From Allacma fusca (lineage: Eukaryota > Arthropoda > Collembola > Symphypleona > Sminthuridae): 64,000 nt of DNA. Positions 1-14,030 of this stretch are shown piece by piece; within the stretch, counting starts at the first letter, position 1, and each line of letters opens with the position of its first letter. The position numbers and the translations under genes are program-made. The notes under the pieces were generated by a model, which did no database searches, had not been told where the DNA came from, and saw nothing but the letters and a program-made list of their open reading frames with translations. The DNA is taken from NCBI GenBank assembly GCA_947179485.1, contig OX359249.1:2170001-2234000 (forward strand), read 5' to 3'.

Positions 1-18
1 TCTCGATACTTTCTGCCT

Positions 19-146
19 ACTTTCACTTTTATTTCAATTGACTTTCACTTGACTTTCACTTTTATTCCAATTGACTTTCACTTGACTTTCACTTTTATTC
101 CAATTGACTTTCACTTGACTTTCACTTTTATTTCAAAGGACTTTCG
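19..146 (+). repeat. 33-bp minisatellite, about 3.5 copies
   Basis: The unit contains CAATTGACTTTCACTTGAC followed by TTTCACTTTTATT. Because 33 is a multiple of three, the array reads as an open frame repeating an 11-residue peptide, which is an artefact. Only T/C changes (ATTTC versus ATTCC) separate the copies. It carries the CACTTGAC core also seen in later ACTTGA arrays. The array may continue left of the window. Confidence 0.9.
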
Positions 147-1217
147 CTCAAATCGCACCATTCTGTCTCCTGCTTTCTTACTGAACACAGTAAACTCTAC
201 CTCAAGGAAAATTATGATAAAAGCATTTTCGTAATAGATGCGCAAATCTTTGACACATTCCAGTTTAGAGTTGTAATATTTTCCCTCTCGTAGCGCTTTA
301 TTTTATTTGCTACTTGTACGTAATTTGACTTGAGCTTTTTAACATTTGAATATGAAAATTCCCATATTCCCATGAAATTGTTGACCGTTTCCTTTATAAA
401 CTTTAATAACTCTGGAATTGGCTTCTTAGTTTGTGTAAAATTTTTGAATTTTTGGAATAGTTTTGTATTACGGTGAAATATCCATAACATTTTCACCTTC
501 GAATTTTTAGTACGCTAATAATTCTAATTTTTGTCATTTCTTGCTCTGCACATTTCTTTTGCTTTATTGTATCTCTCCAGTTTTTCAAAACCCTGTCCTG
601 ATTTTCCCCAAATTACCCAAACTGTCGGATCCTTTTTTCCCAGGAACTTCCCCCATATTCCCATCCATGGCCCAATGTATGCGTTGTACTGGGTATTTTC
701 CCATGCTGTTGGTATTTAGGGACTTTATCTTTTATTTGTCAGTGTACTTTCCCTCAGATTTACATAGAGCTCTCGCTTTTTTCGCTTGACAATACTCTCC
801 CTTTTATAAGTTGTCTATACTTTTATTTTATTGCGAGGATGTTTCGTATAATTTTTTACGCCAGTTTTCCTATACCTACACGGGAGGATTTGAGCATCAA
901 TTGCAATCTTTGTCGACGGAGCGTACCATGTCAATAATATTTGTTCTCTCATCTGACGCAATACTTTATCCTCTGGCACATTTCTTCCTCTCAATTTTAC
1001 AAACCCTCTTCTCTCGACTTTATGGAATCCCAGATCCGTACACAGTATACAGTACACTCGCACTCTAGAGGAGGCCCGTGGTAACAATGTTTTTCTATGA
1101 GTTACAATTTTGTTCAGATACGCTCCCTTGTAACTGCAATTTCGACTTTCTCCCATTATAAAAGAATGTGATGGGTGAACCTCCCCTGTCAGAGGTATTC
1201 TCATAAGAGGATATATT

Positions 1218-1256
1218 TACAGTGGGCCCACACTATAATAATCCCTCTTACAACAT
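1218..1256 (+). mobile_element. Pogo/Tigger-like TIR remnant
   Basis: It starts TACAGTGGGCCC, then CACTATAATAATCCCTCTTA. The order TACAGTG, then TATAA, then CCCTC matches the dispersed motif seen throughout the window. Confidence 0.5.
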
Positions 1257-3721
1257 CATTTTTCAATAGCAGTTATCCTCCAGAGGCAAAACGATCCGAC
1301 ATCTTCCCGTTTACTATACCTCAGGATCAATTGTCCCCTTTATAAGAGCACTTTAGTGTTTGGAAGGGAAATTTGATAGATGTGAGAGTGTTTTCCCGCG
1401 TTTTTTAAAATACGAGACTCATGCAGAAATAATGTTATTTCCCTTTGACGTTGGAGCGGATTATCTGGCAGCGCTGAGCCATGGGCTGGAGTTAGAGAGG
1501 AGGGATCCCGCGGGATTATCCCGAAAGTCCTTTGGAATACTATGACTCAAAGGAAGATGAAAGTTCTCATAGTTGATCCAGTACTGGGCAGATAATCTCC
1601 AGTCCTATGTGCTTGACTGCAATTAACTACAGGCGCTATGCTTAAGTTACTAAAGCCCCTGTAATCCCTTTTACCCCTTCCATAAGCAACAGTTCCCAGG
1701 GAAATTTCCCCCTTCCACCAGCCCCGCTCAACCTTCTCACGCCATACTTAGACAATCTCCATTCAGGCTCTTTTGTACAAGAGACCGTACTCTCTGTTTT
1801 TTCCCTGACATAAAGACTTTTTATGAAGTTTTGATGATTATGAGAAAGTATTGTGTCATGGGTCTGGGGACAGTCAACTGAGTTTTTCAAATCGAGAATA
1901 AATTCTAAATTATAGCCCTTCTTTTCATATATGTAAGATAATTATATATCATAGCAAGAGCATTTCTTTTGAACCCCTAAGAGAAAGCAGGAAAGTCTTA
2001 CATTTATAAAATTTCATGGAAAAAAAGGAAATACATTATTTGTTTTGACCCATTTCCCTCAATAGATTGACCCAACATTAGGGAAGAGTAATCAAGTGTG
2101 ACCCGAATTACATGTTGACACGATCGTGAGAAAATAGAAGTTTGAGGTGAGCCCCATGGGTTGAAATGTAAGGAGAAGGGACACACTTTTAAGGGAGCTG
2201 GCGAGGAGAACGTGTCAAAAGCGTGTGTGGGCTGTTTGAGGAAGTTTCTCTTTTGATGCTTTGTCATTCCTGTCGCGACTGGAGGGATGTGTGGCGGAAT
2301 CTCGTGTAATGAGAGACGTGCTCAGTGAGATGAATGTCTGGACTAATGCCATCCACATTTTCTTCCCACTCAGGAATTCCGCGAATAATTGCTTAATTCA
2401 ATTCCAGAGCTCTCCGGATCCCCTGCAGCAATCACCGCTCATCACATCTTATGAATTACCAATTCCTATTTTTTGTAAAAATAAACATCACGTCAAAGCC
2501 CTCTATATTCACAGTTGGCTCTCCTTGGAGTGGTCCCCCACACAAGGAGCATTTTCCCTCTACTTGTGAAAGCACTTCGACCGCCCCCATTTGTACCACC
2601 ATCGTAATTTGGCTCCTCATTCATGAATTTAGACTGTTAACTCTGGATCCTTTAATATCAGCATGAGCTCAATCAAGAAATCTCTCACGATAAGAATAAA
2701 AGTTGTAATTTAGAAACTGTCCCTCAATCATTGTGGAAACGGACTAAGTAATTTAGTCCCTTATAAGGAGTCATCTCTGATATGCACCATGTAATGATAT
2801 TTCCCTTATTTTTCTTTTTTAATCCGCCTTTACAGTCATGTTAATTTTTACTTTTACAAAAAGGATCTAATTATTAGTGTCAGAAATTGTCCTGTCTTGC
2901 TTGTAACAAGTTTTGATTGGATTTGAATGTGTATGTACATTTGTGAGGGGTTGCTCGTAACAAGAGTTCACTGTATGACTTTCTCCGTGAGAATTAAAGA
3001 GGAGTGATCGGAGCATTTAAGGATAGAAAAATAGGGGAAGAAATGTTGAGAATGATTGGAATGAGAGGAGTGTTTCGTAATTTGATGAGGAGAATGTGGT
3101 AAGTAAAAGATAAATAATGAGGAGAGATAGGAGAAAGTTGAGGGACTGGTGGGTGCTGGTGAGCGATAACTTTTGAATTACAGTGAGTTGGGATGGGAAG
3201 ACGACGGGAGGAATTGCCTTGGAATTGGAATTCATTTGCCAAATGAAAATACTTGCGAGGTCCTTAACTTGTCCATTACGGACTAATCAATGGAGCGTTT
3301 ATTAGATTCCTCAAGCATCTCCGAGTCACAATGTAGTCATCAACTCACGTTCAAACGTCATGTCACTGCATCTTTGCACGAGGTATCTCAGCACGGTGCT
3401 GAGGGAAAAAAAATACCCTACAATCCGCTCTCCCTCTAACCTTACTTCCAGCCCAATTTCTCTTTATAAAGGAATTTTTTGTTCCGACTTGAAAATTTTT
3501 ATAAATCTTGGAAGTATTTTTGCCCCAGTAAAGGAAACGCTCTCTTTAAAATAGATAAGAAATGGATACGTGTGGAAATATTTTTACTCGTTACAGGGAG
3601 ATCCTCTCATGAGGTCCCTTAGAGAGAGAATTCAGTTTATTATGTGCTCTTCTTATACCCATCAGCATTTTTATAAGCCTGAATATAATTCATTTTCCCC
3701 GGACAGAAAAGTTGATTGATA

Positions 3722-3757
3722 TACAGTGAACACACTGGGCTCTCCCTGTAACATACT
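3722..3757 (+). mobile_element. Pogo/Tigger-like TIR remnant
   Basis: TACAGTGAACACACTGGGC is followed by TCTCCCTGTAACATACTCC. A spacer inserted after the leading CAGTGAA separates it from the CTCTCC-TGTAAC portion. Confidence 0.45.
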
Positions 3758-5646
3758 CCATGTCAGGAGATTAACTCAGCAAGGACAAAAATAAATATTG
3801 GGGTAAACAGAAATGTGCTCAAATATTTTTAGCCTTTACAGTTTAGGAGGATCGTGCTATTACAAGGGCGTCCGCTATAACGAAACTTCCAAGATATTTT
3901 TCTTATACAATGACAAATTATCAGCTTCCAGTAAAAAGTAATATGCTTAATGTTTTTGTCAAAAATGTTCCTGATAAGGGACTCCTTCAGAGCGACAGCT
4001 GAGTTTTTAATAAGTATCCAATTGTAAAAACAAACGGAGGGAAAAAAGTCAGGTAATTGTTGGCGCTGGGAAGTAAAAACAGCTGTCCTGGTTGAAGCAA
4101 CTCAGTCGACTCGTTCTAGATATCCCCTTTATAAGGACCTATTCGATATAATCATAGTTTAAAAAGTCCCCGGGAAATGCCCGTATAGGGTAATGCTAAA
4201 TTATTCCAATGTAATTAGTCATAAGCTCTTTATTGTCAAGTCATTATACAATCCCTGGAAATAATTTGCGCCATGAGTATAGTCACTACTGTGCCAGGAA
4301 TTGGGCCTCATGTCCCCATCTATATATATTTACGCAGTTCGGATACAAAAATTCGGATTTGCCCTTAAAATGCATATTCTGAACAAGGGAAGGAATCGTT
4401 TGATTTTACTTCTACTTTCCCTTTCAAAATGGATTTTAAAAGAACAGTGTTTCCCAGTGGACCATAATCATTTGCCCCCCTCCACCCTAGTCCAAATATG
4501 GGAGTGACTCGTGAATTATTTGATTCCCCCTATTTTTAGAAAATTATTTTCCAGATTTTATAAAATTTAATTCATTTGTCTGGGTCATTTCTTGAGGTCA
4601 CAGGGTTCGAAAACGTCAAGCAAGGTCGGATTTTTTCCGGAATGTCATTGTTTTCATTTTTTGATTCTCACACACAATTCCTGTCAAACAATGTTTTGAC
4701 GCTGGTTTGTATTACATTTTATGGGCTTTTTAAGGAGCTATTCGTGAGGTCTCCACGTGAAAAATTAACTGGGTCTTCAAAATTATATTGATCTATATAG
4801 TTAACTACATTATTTGTGAGCAGTCAACGACATAATTATATGAAACTCAGTAGTCATGACTCCTTGTTGTCAACTATTTCGGTTCATCTCCTGTATTGTG
4901 ACTAAAACGAGTCTGGACTGTACTCTCTATTTTCTTATTCTGGGTTAAGAGGTATAAACTCTAAATTCGCAATCTCAGGCCTCTACATAGAGTTTCCAAG
5001 AAGCAATTCGGAGACTCTGTAATGTCAAAGAGGAAATATTCATGTAAAAATTTGGCTGCTCACAATTTTGTAATCACAAATTATTTTTTTAAACAAGATT
5101 TTAAACGTGAATTTTTGCCCCTTAATAACTCGGGCTGAAAGGTACAATTGACTGTGAGGCATGTGCTTGTGGGGAGACGAACAAGGAATATTTTACTTTT
5201 TCCCAAGACATATATGCTAAAATCAAATATTGGTTTCCCTTTGAAACATCCATGGAAGGGAAGGTAGTTGCAGATTGAGGAGGAGACGCTTCAATGAATT
5301 CCCATATCCTTACAATAATTTTGATTTTTTTATGCGACTGCTGGAAGAAAGAATCACATTTTCCTGGAAATCCTGAGGAGCAATTTTTCAGAGCATAATT
5401 TACTTTTCATTTATTTGTACAGTGTAATGCGGCATGTCAGAGTCGGCACGGGGGAATATTGCCTAACAATCTGTATCTATATATGTTATTTGACACATGT
5501 GACAATGCACTTGATTTGAGGGAAATCTACAATAAAATTCGGTCTCCGTTTCAACTGTATCCCAGTGAGTGAGTAACATCCGGTGTACTTGTCAGTAATA
5601 TCACTGTCAATTGGAAAGCTAAACGAAGGTAAGTCAATTAGAGACT

Positions 5647-5710
5647 ACCAGGATTCGAACTCAGGACCTCACCTCAGAGAGCAGCGCATTCAGCCCTGAA
5701 CCATCCAGGT
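5647..5710 (-). repeat. tRNA-like remnant or SINE head
   Basis: On the minus strand a B-box-like AGTTCGAATCC sits downstream of an A-box-like TGGTTCAGGGCTG, and the ends can pair as ACCTGGA/TCCTGGT with one mismatch. The unit is about 64 nt, shorter than a normal tRNA, and I cannot fold a proper anticodon or T stem. A tRNA pseudogene or tRNA-derived SINE fits better than a working gene. Confidence 0.4.
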
Positions 5711-6739
5711 CAAGTTTGAAGAAGGGAATACATAAATATACCATTAATACATGGTGCACACGTCCTTATATATTTGCCTGTATACACAGAAACCATGTTG
5801 TTACAAGGAGTCCCTTAATGACAGAGTGCACTGAAGTCGAGTATATTTAAGCAAGGACTAAGATAAAAAATCAGATCTCGCCATTGAGCTTTATGTAAAT
5901 ACCTATGTATGTATAGAGCGGAGCCTTCGTTATAAAGGCCTGACTGGCCTCTCCCCGTCCCGTACGAGCAATTCTTAATGACAGTCCATATATTTTTTTA
6001 TACTGTTCAAAAATCAGCGGATCCCAGGGAGTACATTACAGCGAGACTTGCCGGTACATTGACAATCTCGTTATGACATTCCGGTTGGGAAGGGAGGTCC
6101 CGCTATATGGGACGCCTGTACTTCATCCTGCCCTCCCTTTCTGGAGAAGGCGTAAAATTGTCGTATATCTGCGAGAATCTTGTTTTTAAGGGAGACAAAT
6201 CTCCGGTCCCTTGTAACGAGATTTGACTGTCCTCATGGAGACTGTTCCCGGGGAAGTGAGCGTGGCGTGTTGGGATGGGAGAAAAACGCTGTGAACATTA
6301 TAGGTGCTGGTGGACGGAACTGTGTCGTTGAAATAGATGGGCGTTTTGTTTGTGGGACTGGAGGAAATGGTGGACAAGTGGAGGATTTGCTTGTTTACTC
6401 GGAGAGAGCTCTGACTCTCTGTGTTTATGAGGCAATTGCATTGTGTTCCGAACCATTGTCCCACTCCCATTACTCCCATCCATAAGCAAAGCACTGCCAA
6501 TTCCTTTAACTTTATTTAGGCTTCATTCCTTCCGCACTATTTTCTCCTCGAGCTTTCTCCAACACTAACGAGGCTCTTTTCCTTCTTTTTCTCTCTCGTC
6601 GTCCGTCCCGTTCACTCCTTTCTCCATTTGAATGGTCCCGTTCTTCTCCGATTCCCTCCTTTTTACACTCACCCCTTCAATAGTCCCTTCCAAAAACATC
6701 AATGCTCTCCGGGCCCCCCGCACCAGAGTCCAAGCTGGG

Positions 6740-6779
6740 TACAGTGCACTCTCCTCACACGGAGGCTTTTGTAAGGAGG
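6740..6779 (+). mobile_element. Pogo/Tigger-like TIR remnant
   Basis: TACAGTGCACTCTCCTCACA continues into CGGAGGCTTTTGTAAGGAGG. The TATAA centre is lost, but the leading 14 bases follow the family pattern closely. Confidence 0.5.
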
Positions 6780-7002
6780 GAAATCAACACTGCGGTAACG
6801 GGGCATGTGCCCATATGTAAAATCCCCTATAGAGAACACTCTCTTGCAAGGCTTTCTGCTATAATCATTTCCCTCCTGATGATGCTCCTGCAAGGAGAAA
6901 AATTTGAGAAGGAGCCAAGGAGTATTTGCTCAAATATTCGTGACACTTTAGAGACGAGACATTTGTATTTTGGGGACTCCACTAGAACAAGATTTCACTC
7001 CA

Positions 7003-7055
7003 ATTACATATGTAAGCATATGTAGCTACATATAGGTAGATATGCATGTACGTCC
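7003..7055. repeat. AT-rich palindromic stretch
   Basis: Overlapping short palindromes ACATATGT, GCATATG, TAGCTA and ATGCAT lie within about 50 bp. This may be simple sequence with no function. Confidence 0.4.
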
Positions 7056-9427
7056 TTAAAAATGAAAAAAAGAAGTTGGACTAAAAGAGACTCTACTCAA
7101 ATATTTTCCCCCAAGAGCACTTTCACCCACTGTAATAGCAAGAGTACGCTAAGCTTGCATTTGCTCCGAGAAAGAGAAAATTTGGGTTAGACAGGAATGC
7201 GTCCAAGTATTTTCCCCCCTATGGAGAAAGTACTGATTTAAAAGGGACTCTTATGAGCAGAGGTACAGTCTAATTCCTACATTACAAGCCCCCTTCCAAG
7301 AGCATGGAATTCTTTAGAGGAAAAGTGCGGGAAAACTTTTGGTCAACCTTGAATGCTCTAGGACATTTGGTGGCTATGTATAACAGTAGATATTGGATCT
7401 CTACGTAGGGATTTTCCAGCCTGGTGCTCTTGTATGGTTGGGGAATACATACAGTACACGCAGTGTTACCACAGGTCCAGAACATGTAATTAGGAGAAAG
7501 TCCTTCCAATGGGAAGGTAAAATTGACGTTGAAATTAGAATGATTGGACAGGACATGGTCAAAATAGAAAATGTAAGTTCTCTGTCAAGGGAAAGAATTT
7601 CCGGAGAAAGGAGCTTCCAACAGGGAGAGTACACTGTAGGCCACCAGCAAGGATTGGAGTTGAATTTTAGGATATTGTGAAAGTTTGCCAAAAGCCTAGA
7701 ATTTATGAGAAAGTTTCCAAAGGTTGACTGTTGAGAACTAACCCGCTCTTTAGCACGGAGCCAAAGACAAGCTGGAGCAAGAGAAGCAATCAGAGTCAAA
7801 GTTTTATTTGCTCGTTTAAAAGAGGAGAGAATCTTTCGACAGACGCTTAACCCCTTCCCAAACTCTCCTTTCCCCAGGGACTTTTCCCTTTTTTTCTCAT
7901 TGAACAATATTTTCCTCTTACGAAGGGCTCACTGTGTGTACACATTTGACGTTTCTTGAGTTTTTTACGAAAAATTAAGCATTCATTACAAAATTTGAAA
8001 TCCGTGTAAATTGTGGTAGCATTTTGAATTCTGGGAGCATTGTTCGCACTTGTTGCATTTTTTTAAATTTAGGGAAACTATGCATTGAGAATTGCCTGTT
8101 TCCTTCTTGAGTGAAAGGAAATTTCGTGGACATTTTTAAGTCCAAGATTTGGTCATAAAGTTGGTTCAAAGGGCACAGCTAGAAATTAGCAGCCAAATCC
8201 GGCCTGAATTTCAGTTAAATTTTGGATGTTAAACTATTTGGGAAATTTTATAAATTCGCCTTGGGTTGCTCTTTCAAATTTCACCATCAATGCCAGAAAA
8301 TATGTTGGGTGGGGCGTTAGTTCAGGGAGTTGTACGCCGGAGTGGACTGACTTGTGTGACCACACATGCAGATGGACTCAGACTTGGGATGAGTAGACAT
8401 GAAAGGAGAAAGCGAGAGCTCGTAACTCCAAATTAACTTGCACTCTAGTAGTTTTTATTTTTTCAATCCTGCTCCTTCGATCATTAAGTGCCTGGGAGTC
8501 AATTCTTGTGAAATTAAATTTACCTTGTGAACAACATCAAACCAAATACGGAGCATCTGTCCCGTCGTAAAAACCCGTCCTGGGTCCCCCTCCCCTTCCC
8601 GCTCATTACAAACTCTCCTGAACAAACTCCATTCTCTTTCCAATTCTTCCTCCAAGAATACCAGCGTTGATCCCTTCCTCCTCCAATCACGTCCTAGTGC
8701 TCCCAACTACCGAATCGAGGCAATCATCGGTGGAGGCTCAATTCTTGTCCTGTCAGCTTAACATGCATCCCATCCGGGGAAATAAATATTTCAACGGCTT
8801 ATAATCCTTCTCAAATTTCTCTTTCTCCCAATTAATATAAATGCCTTTAATTATTCTACTTAACCGATTGGATCGGAGTTCAGCAGGATTCGGGTCAGTC
8901 CAGAAGTCTGTGGACTGAATTGAATCGAAAATATTCGACCCTGAACTGAACGGCTCCGACCACTTATTTCAAGTCAAGTGAAGACTAGGAGTATCTACTA
9001 TTAAATCTAGTCTCACTGGACTCCGTTAAAAAGCGGCATTAAACTCTTGGCTATAAAAATGCTATGGCTTGTCCCTGGCAGATATTTTCCGTGGTAATTA
9101 TTATAAAAATTTTCCGAATTCCTTTGGAAGAAGCTAAGAAAGGGATGATTCCTGAAATGGTTTTCGAAACTAGGTTGATGAGTTGCAGTTGCAAAATAAA
9201 TGAATTGCTTGCTCAAATCTGTTTCAGTCAGATGAGCGGATTTCCTTTGCATTAACAACGTTGGGACTTAAGCATTATTGACATATTTAAGTAAATCAAA
9301 TATTAGGGTGAAAGCAGGGGCATTTAAAACCTCCGGTGTTGGTCCTCAGAAACAAGTTTTATAATTACGAAGATTATGCTCAGCAATGATTGTAAATTTA
9401 TTTTTGGGAACTTAGAAAATGTTGAAA

Positions 9428-9655
9428 TTTAATTAAAATAATTGTATATTTTAATTAAGTTTTACAATTTCTATTAAGATTTAACATTTTAATTAAGTTT
9501 CACAATTTCTATTTAGTGTCAAAATTGTAATTAAGTTTTAAAATTGTAATTAAGCTTTAAAATGTTAATTAAGCTTTAAAATGTTAATTACGTGTTAAAA
9601 TTGTAATTAAGTTTTTAAATTGTAATTAAATATTAAAAGCTATAATTAAATTTTA
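9428..9655. repeat. AT-rich 19-bp minisatellite, about 11 degenerate units
   Basis: The repeated core is TAATTAAGCTTTAAAATGT with many variants (TAATTAAGTTTTAAAATTG). Units are self-complementary around TTAATTAA, so the array could extrude hairpins. Copies at 9540-9600 are the most alike and outer ones are more diverged. Confidence 0.8.
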
Positions 9656-12600
9656 TAACAAATTTTGTTTTAAAATTTGTGTGAACTACTTATTTTTTTA
9701 GAACGAAATTACTGTTTTCAATTTCACTTTGGTCGTCACACTATTTCCAAAATTTGTTATCCAAAAACATTAAATGTGTTAAAGATTATCGAAGGAACTT
9801 TTGTAAGGGATTTTATTAATTCACTGTAATTAAGATGGTCTGGAATTTCATTAGCTGGAAAAATCTAGAAATCAACGAGATCAATTGCGCTTCAAACTAT
9901 ATTTTGTTTTCAAAAATTTTATAAAATAAAAAGAACACTAATGCTATAAGAGCTCCCAATAAAGGTGCGAAATTCCAGGCCTCTAGAATCTCATTGTTTT
10001 GAGTATTAGGATGAAAATAACATTCAAGTAATTGACAATTTATCCATTTACTCATGACTAATTCCCCTAATACCACCTTCCTGAATATAAAATTGGTTCT
10101 GGAGAACCATAAATGGGAGGCGAAGTTTATGAATTGCTTTATGAGTGCAATAAAAATAAATGATTTTTCCCCTTTAATATTGCCTCAATGGTTTATGTCT
10201 TTTTCACAGTTTTATACTTAAAAAAATTGATATAAGACAAATGAACCCCAAACAAATTTGCTAGAAACCCAAAGTCCCAAAATATGTTTCTGACCGCCGG
10301 ATCATCCGTGAACAAATGGGAAATTTGTAGAAAAAAAGAGAAATCCCGCCTTTTATTCATCTTTCTCACTTTGGCTCTTGAAGCTGAATTTCATCAACCT
10401 TGCTCTCTGTTTGTACGGGTCATGCCCACATTCCTCAACCAAGGGACCTGTTGGATAGCTGCCTGGAAAGCCCATAAAATTTCCTACACTATGGCTTAAG
10501 CCATTATTTGAGAAATTGTTTTTATTGAGAAATTAATTTTTTGGACAGACGAAAAAAAAATTCTATAAAATGCTGTCGCCGGACATTTGTAATATGCACT
10601 TTAAATGGACATTGTACTCCCAATCCTGTTCAAAATACAGTTTTGTTATATTAATTTTCCTGGAGCCTGATCTGGACGTGACTACAGAGGTCCTGGAAAA
10701 TTGACCGGAAAATATTGTGCATAGTATGTAGTTTGAGATTAAAATTGATGGCTGTTTCCAAGGCAAATACAGAAAGGTCTGAAAAATGGAGGATTGGAAG
10801 GATTCAGGTGAAAGTTTGGAGAAAGTTGTGAAAGTTGAGATGGATGTTGAAGTCACAGAATAGTTACCACTCCCCCTCTACTACCATTTTGATTCCATTT
10901 GGAAATCAAATTCCCATTCTAGATAAGTCTAGCTCAAGCTATAAACGCATCCTTTGTTTTAAAGTGGAATTTCGAGTGGGGTTTCTCAACCAACGAGGAG
11001 TCGCTCAATTGCTGACGCTTATCTCTCCACGGCCGCTCAAGCTAAGTTTCTAGATTTGACGGATAATTTTTTCCATAGCCTGGAAGGGATAATTTTGAGA
11101 GGGGCTGAGGAAGGTTGAGGTTTCTTATTTAAGGGAAGAGTTATGGGAGCAGTTGGTGTTGGTGAGGTAGCTTGTGCCGGGGAGATAAAGAGGAGAAAGG
11201 ACATTTGGATGTTGGAGTTATGGGAAAGTGTGCATAAAAGATGAGGAAGGAAGGATAATGTTTGAGGTTGGCAAGGACAATCCATCAAAGCATTTGGGTG
11301 AGGGAGATGGGAGATGTGATCTTCCCCAACACCAATGTTTCCCAATGTACACAAAAGGTAGACTAGGTTGTTGTGTTTTTCATCCCACCAATCATCGCTC
11401 CAACTTTACTTTTCAATCTTCCTCAGACCTATAGCAAACATTTTACATCCCTAAATGAATCCATGCAAAATCCATTAATAGATACACCAGCCCTAGAAGA
11501 ATAATTAGCATTGTGGCAAATTAAACAAAATCCCAAGTTGTTTGCGTCTACAAATGCAGTGGTCTTATCAACGACCTGGTCTTGTAACGAGGCCCATTCC
11601 ATTTAACTGCTTAATAGTAAATAACAACTTTCTGGTACACAAGGAAAATTACCGTCAACTTTTCCCTTGTGGGGAAAATTGCAAAACAATTTTCTACAAG
11701 GTAGGCGCAAGGCCTAGACCATACTGTATAGATACATATCTATGTGACGGGATGAGACGGATTTGTGAATTCTTTGGAAGAGTGGGGAAGGCTGGGGAGG
11801 AATGGGACTTCTTGCCCTGTGAAAAAAGATTGGGAGAGGATGAGGAGAAAGCTGGGAGAAAGTTTTTCATGAATAAATGGAAGGGAATGTTTTTGGTGGG
11901 GAAAGGAGGGAAAGGAGAGTTGAAAACTAAGATTTGAGCAGAAATAGATGGATTTTTTTGACAAAGGTGTCAAAAACGTGCTGAGGATTGATGATCGAAC
12001 CTCAAATAGAGTCACGCATATATTTACACGGACGGGCACAAGGGCTCCCTTCAAACCAACAGTCTCAACATTTCCAAGTCTCAACGCCACCTTTCCCCGA
12101 CTGGACCGCTCCAAAAATACACATCACTACATCCCACTCCCTGCGTCACTTTCACCTCAACTTTCCCCCTTTCTTTCCTAACTCATACTCAATCCATGCC
12201 AATAACTTTCGTCGTATTTTAAACCTGTCTGTTTTCTGACATTTTTGAAATTCTTCTTGTACCAGACTACTTTCTTAATGACAATTTTTCAAGGATTTTA
12301 TGTTGACAAATTACGAATACAGGCATAGATTCTGGCGGTCAATTTTGAAGGTACTAATTTAAGAATGTATTTCTATCAGCAATATAATTTCATAAACATT
12401 GCTTTCACCAAATGCCAAAAATAATGTTTTACCGGAAATGTGACCAGCAATTTTTACCGGATTTTATTCTGATTTGATGTTTGCCCGATTTTTGTACAGT
12501 TTGCCTGTCAAATTTTTAATCAGATTCGTAACTAGAGTTTAGTCAGACTTTCACCAGAGTGAAAGTTGTGTGATATAAACAACTGTCAGCTTTCACCAGC

Positions 12601-13445
12601 TATTAGGGGGCGATGGTTTACTGGATTTTTGACCAATAGATTTTAAAATGATTGGGAACTGTAGCTATGGCGGGCCTTGTGTAAGAGTACTTTGTCCATG
12701 GCGGTAAAAATGTGTGTGTACAGTACCCTTTATTGGAGTATTATTTTTGATTGTATTTATGGATGGAATTTATTATAAGAATAAGATTTGAGGGCTCTTA
12801 AGGGTGCTTTGATACGGGGGAAAGGAGTGCAGTGTACTTGGAGGAGCTCTTGGCGATGATGAATTTTGGTTGTTAGCGGACGCTACTGTGAGCTGTGAGA
12901 TTGCTGGAATGATTTCTGAGAAGAGAATGGGAAGTTAATAGGAATGGGCATTTAGGGATGTTGTTGTTGGGGAGGAAGAGAGGAAGAGAGAAAGAGACGA
13001 GTCTTGGGTTTCGGGAGCAGACGATAAAAGATTGGTTGCTGAGCATAAGCGAGTATCCCATGCAGCCTCATTCTTGAGATTAGTCCGACTGGGTTCTAAT
13101 GCAATCACTCACTTTCGAAGAAGCCAAATGCCATCCCAACTTTCATGTCACTTCCCAACCAGCAACCACATACCAAGTATTTTAAAACCCACATCCAACC
13201 AAACCTAACTCCTTCTTTTCCTCATCTCCCATTCTCCCCAACACTCCCACTCACAACTCTAGGACGCACTCCCATTATAACTTTTACTTTCCACTTTCAA
13301 AATACTTCAAATTTTAATCCATTCCAAGTTCAACTCTCCTGTTTGAGTTTCTACTCCAGTTTCAAAGTTCCGTCTTTGGCTCCAGCTTTCATTTCAAAGA
13401 AACTTATATCAAGGTTCAGTTTTCAAATGAAGTTTCAAGTTTCAG

Positions 13446-13690
13446 TTTGTACTTGAGTTTAGATTTTGAGTTTGTACTTAAGTTTAGATTTTGAGTTTGT
13501 ACTTGAGTTTAGATTTTGAGTTTGTACTTGAGTTTAGATTTTGAGTTTGTACTTGAGTTTAGATTTTGAGTTTGTACTTGAGTTTAGATTTTGAGTTTGT
13601 ACTTGAGTTTAGATTTTGAGTTTGTACTTGAGTTTAAATTTTTAGTTTGTACTTGATTGAAAGAGTTTGCACTTGAGTTTGTACTCGAAT
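13446..13690 (+). repeat. 25-bp minisatellite, about 8 to 9 copies
   Basis: Units begin at 13446, 13471, 13496, 13521, 13546, 13571, 13596 and 13621; each reads TTTGTACTTGAGTTTAGA and then TTTTGAG. The inner copies are nearly identical; the last (13621) has AAATTTTTAG, and shortened units follow to 13690. The flanks hold scattered CAAGTT motifs, suggesting expansion from a diffuse precursor. Confidence 0.93.
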
Positions 13691-14030
13691 TTTCAAAATC
13701 CCAGTCAAGTTCTGTCAAGTTTATCATTTAAAATGGCACTTACGTTTCCTATTTTGTGCTTCCGCTGGATTTTCAAGTTCAAGTTTGCAGCTCCACAATA
13801 TTTGGACACACTTGTTTAGCTCATTTACAATGCTTTTCCTTGCAAGGGAAGTCCATTTTAACAACTTTAGCTGCGAGTAAAGTTTCAGAGTTTTCATATC
13901 CAAGCACTTGTTGGAGTATGAATGTGCTTGTACTTTAATCGTGGTGTTTTAAGGCTCTTGGTCCATGGCTAGCTGTAATCCCGCATTTAGAATTTCTGTC
14001 CCCACGTCTGCCTTGCCTTTCGAAATTTCC

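Noticed and set aside
7401-7907. A 168-codon frame on the minus strand
   Set aside because: Composition resembles the surrounding intron, no motif is recognised, and it overlaps repeat fragments.
8315-8360. A-box-like GTTAGTTCAGGGAG as a tRNA start
   Set aside because: No B box or cloverleaf follows within tRNA distance.
8455-8706. Minus-strand frame with a donor-like CACAAG|GTAAAT
   Set aside because: It matches no part of CCP6 and no family I know; one donor-like site in AT-rich DNA is weak evidence.
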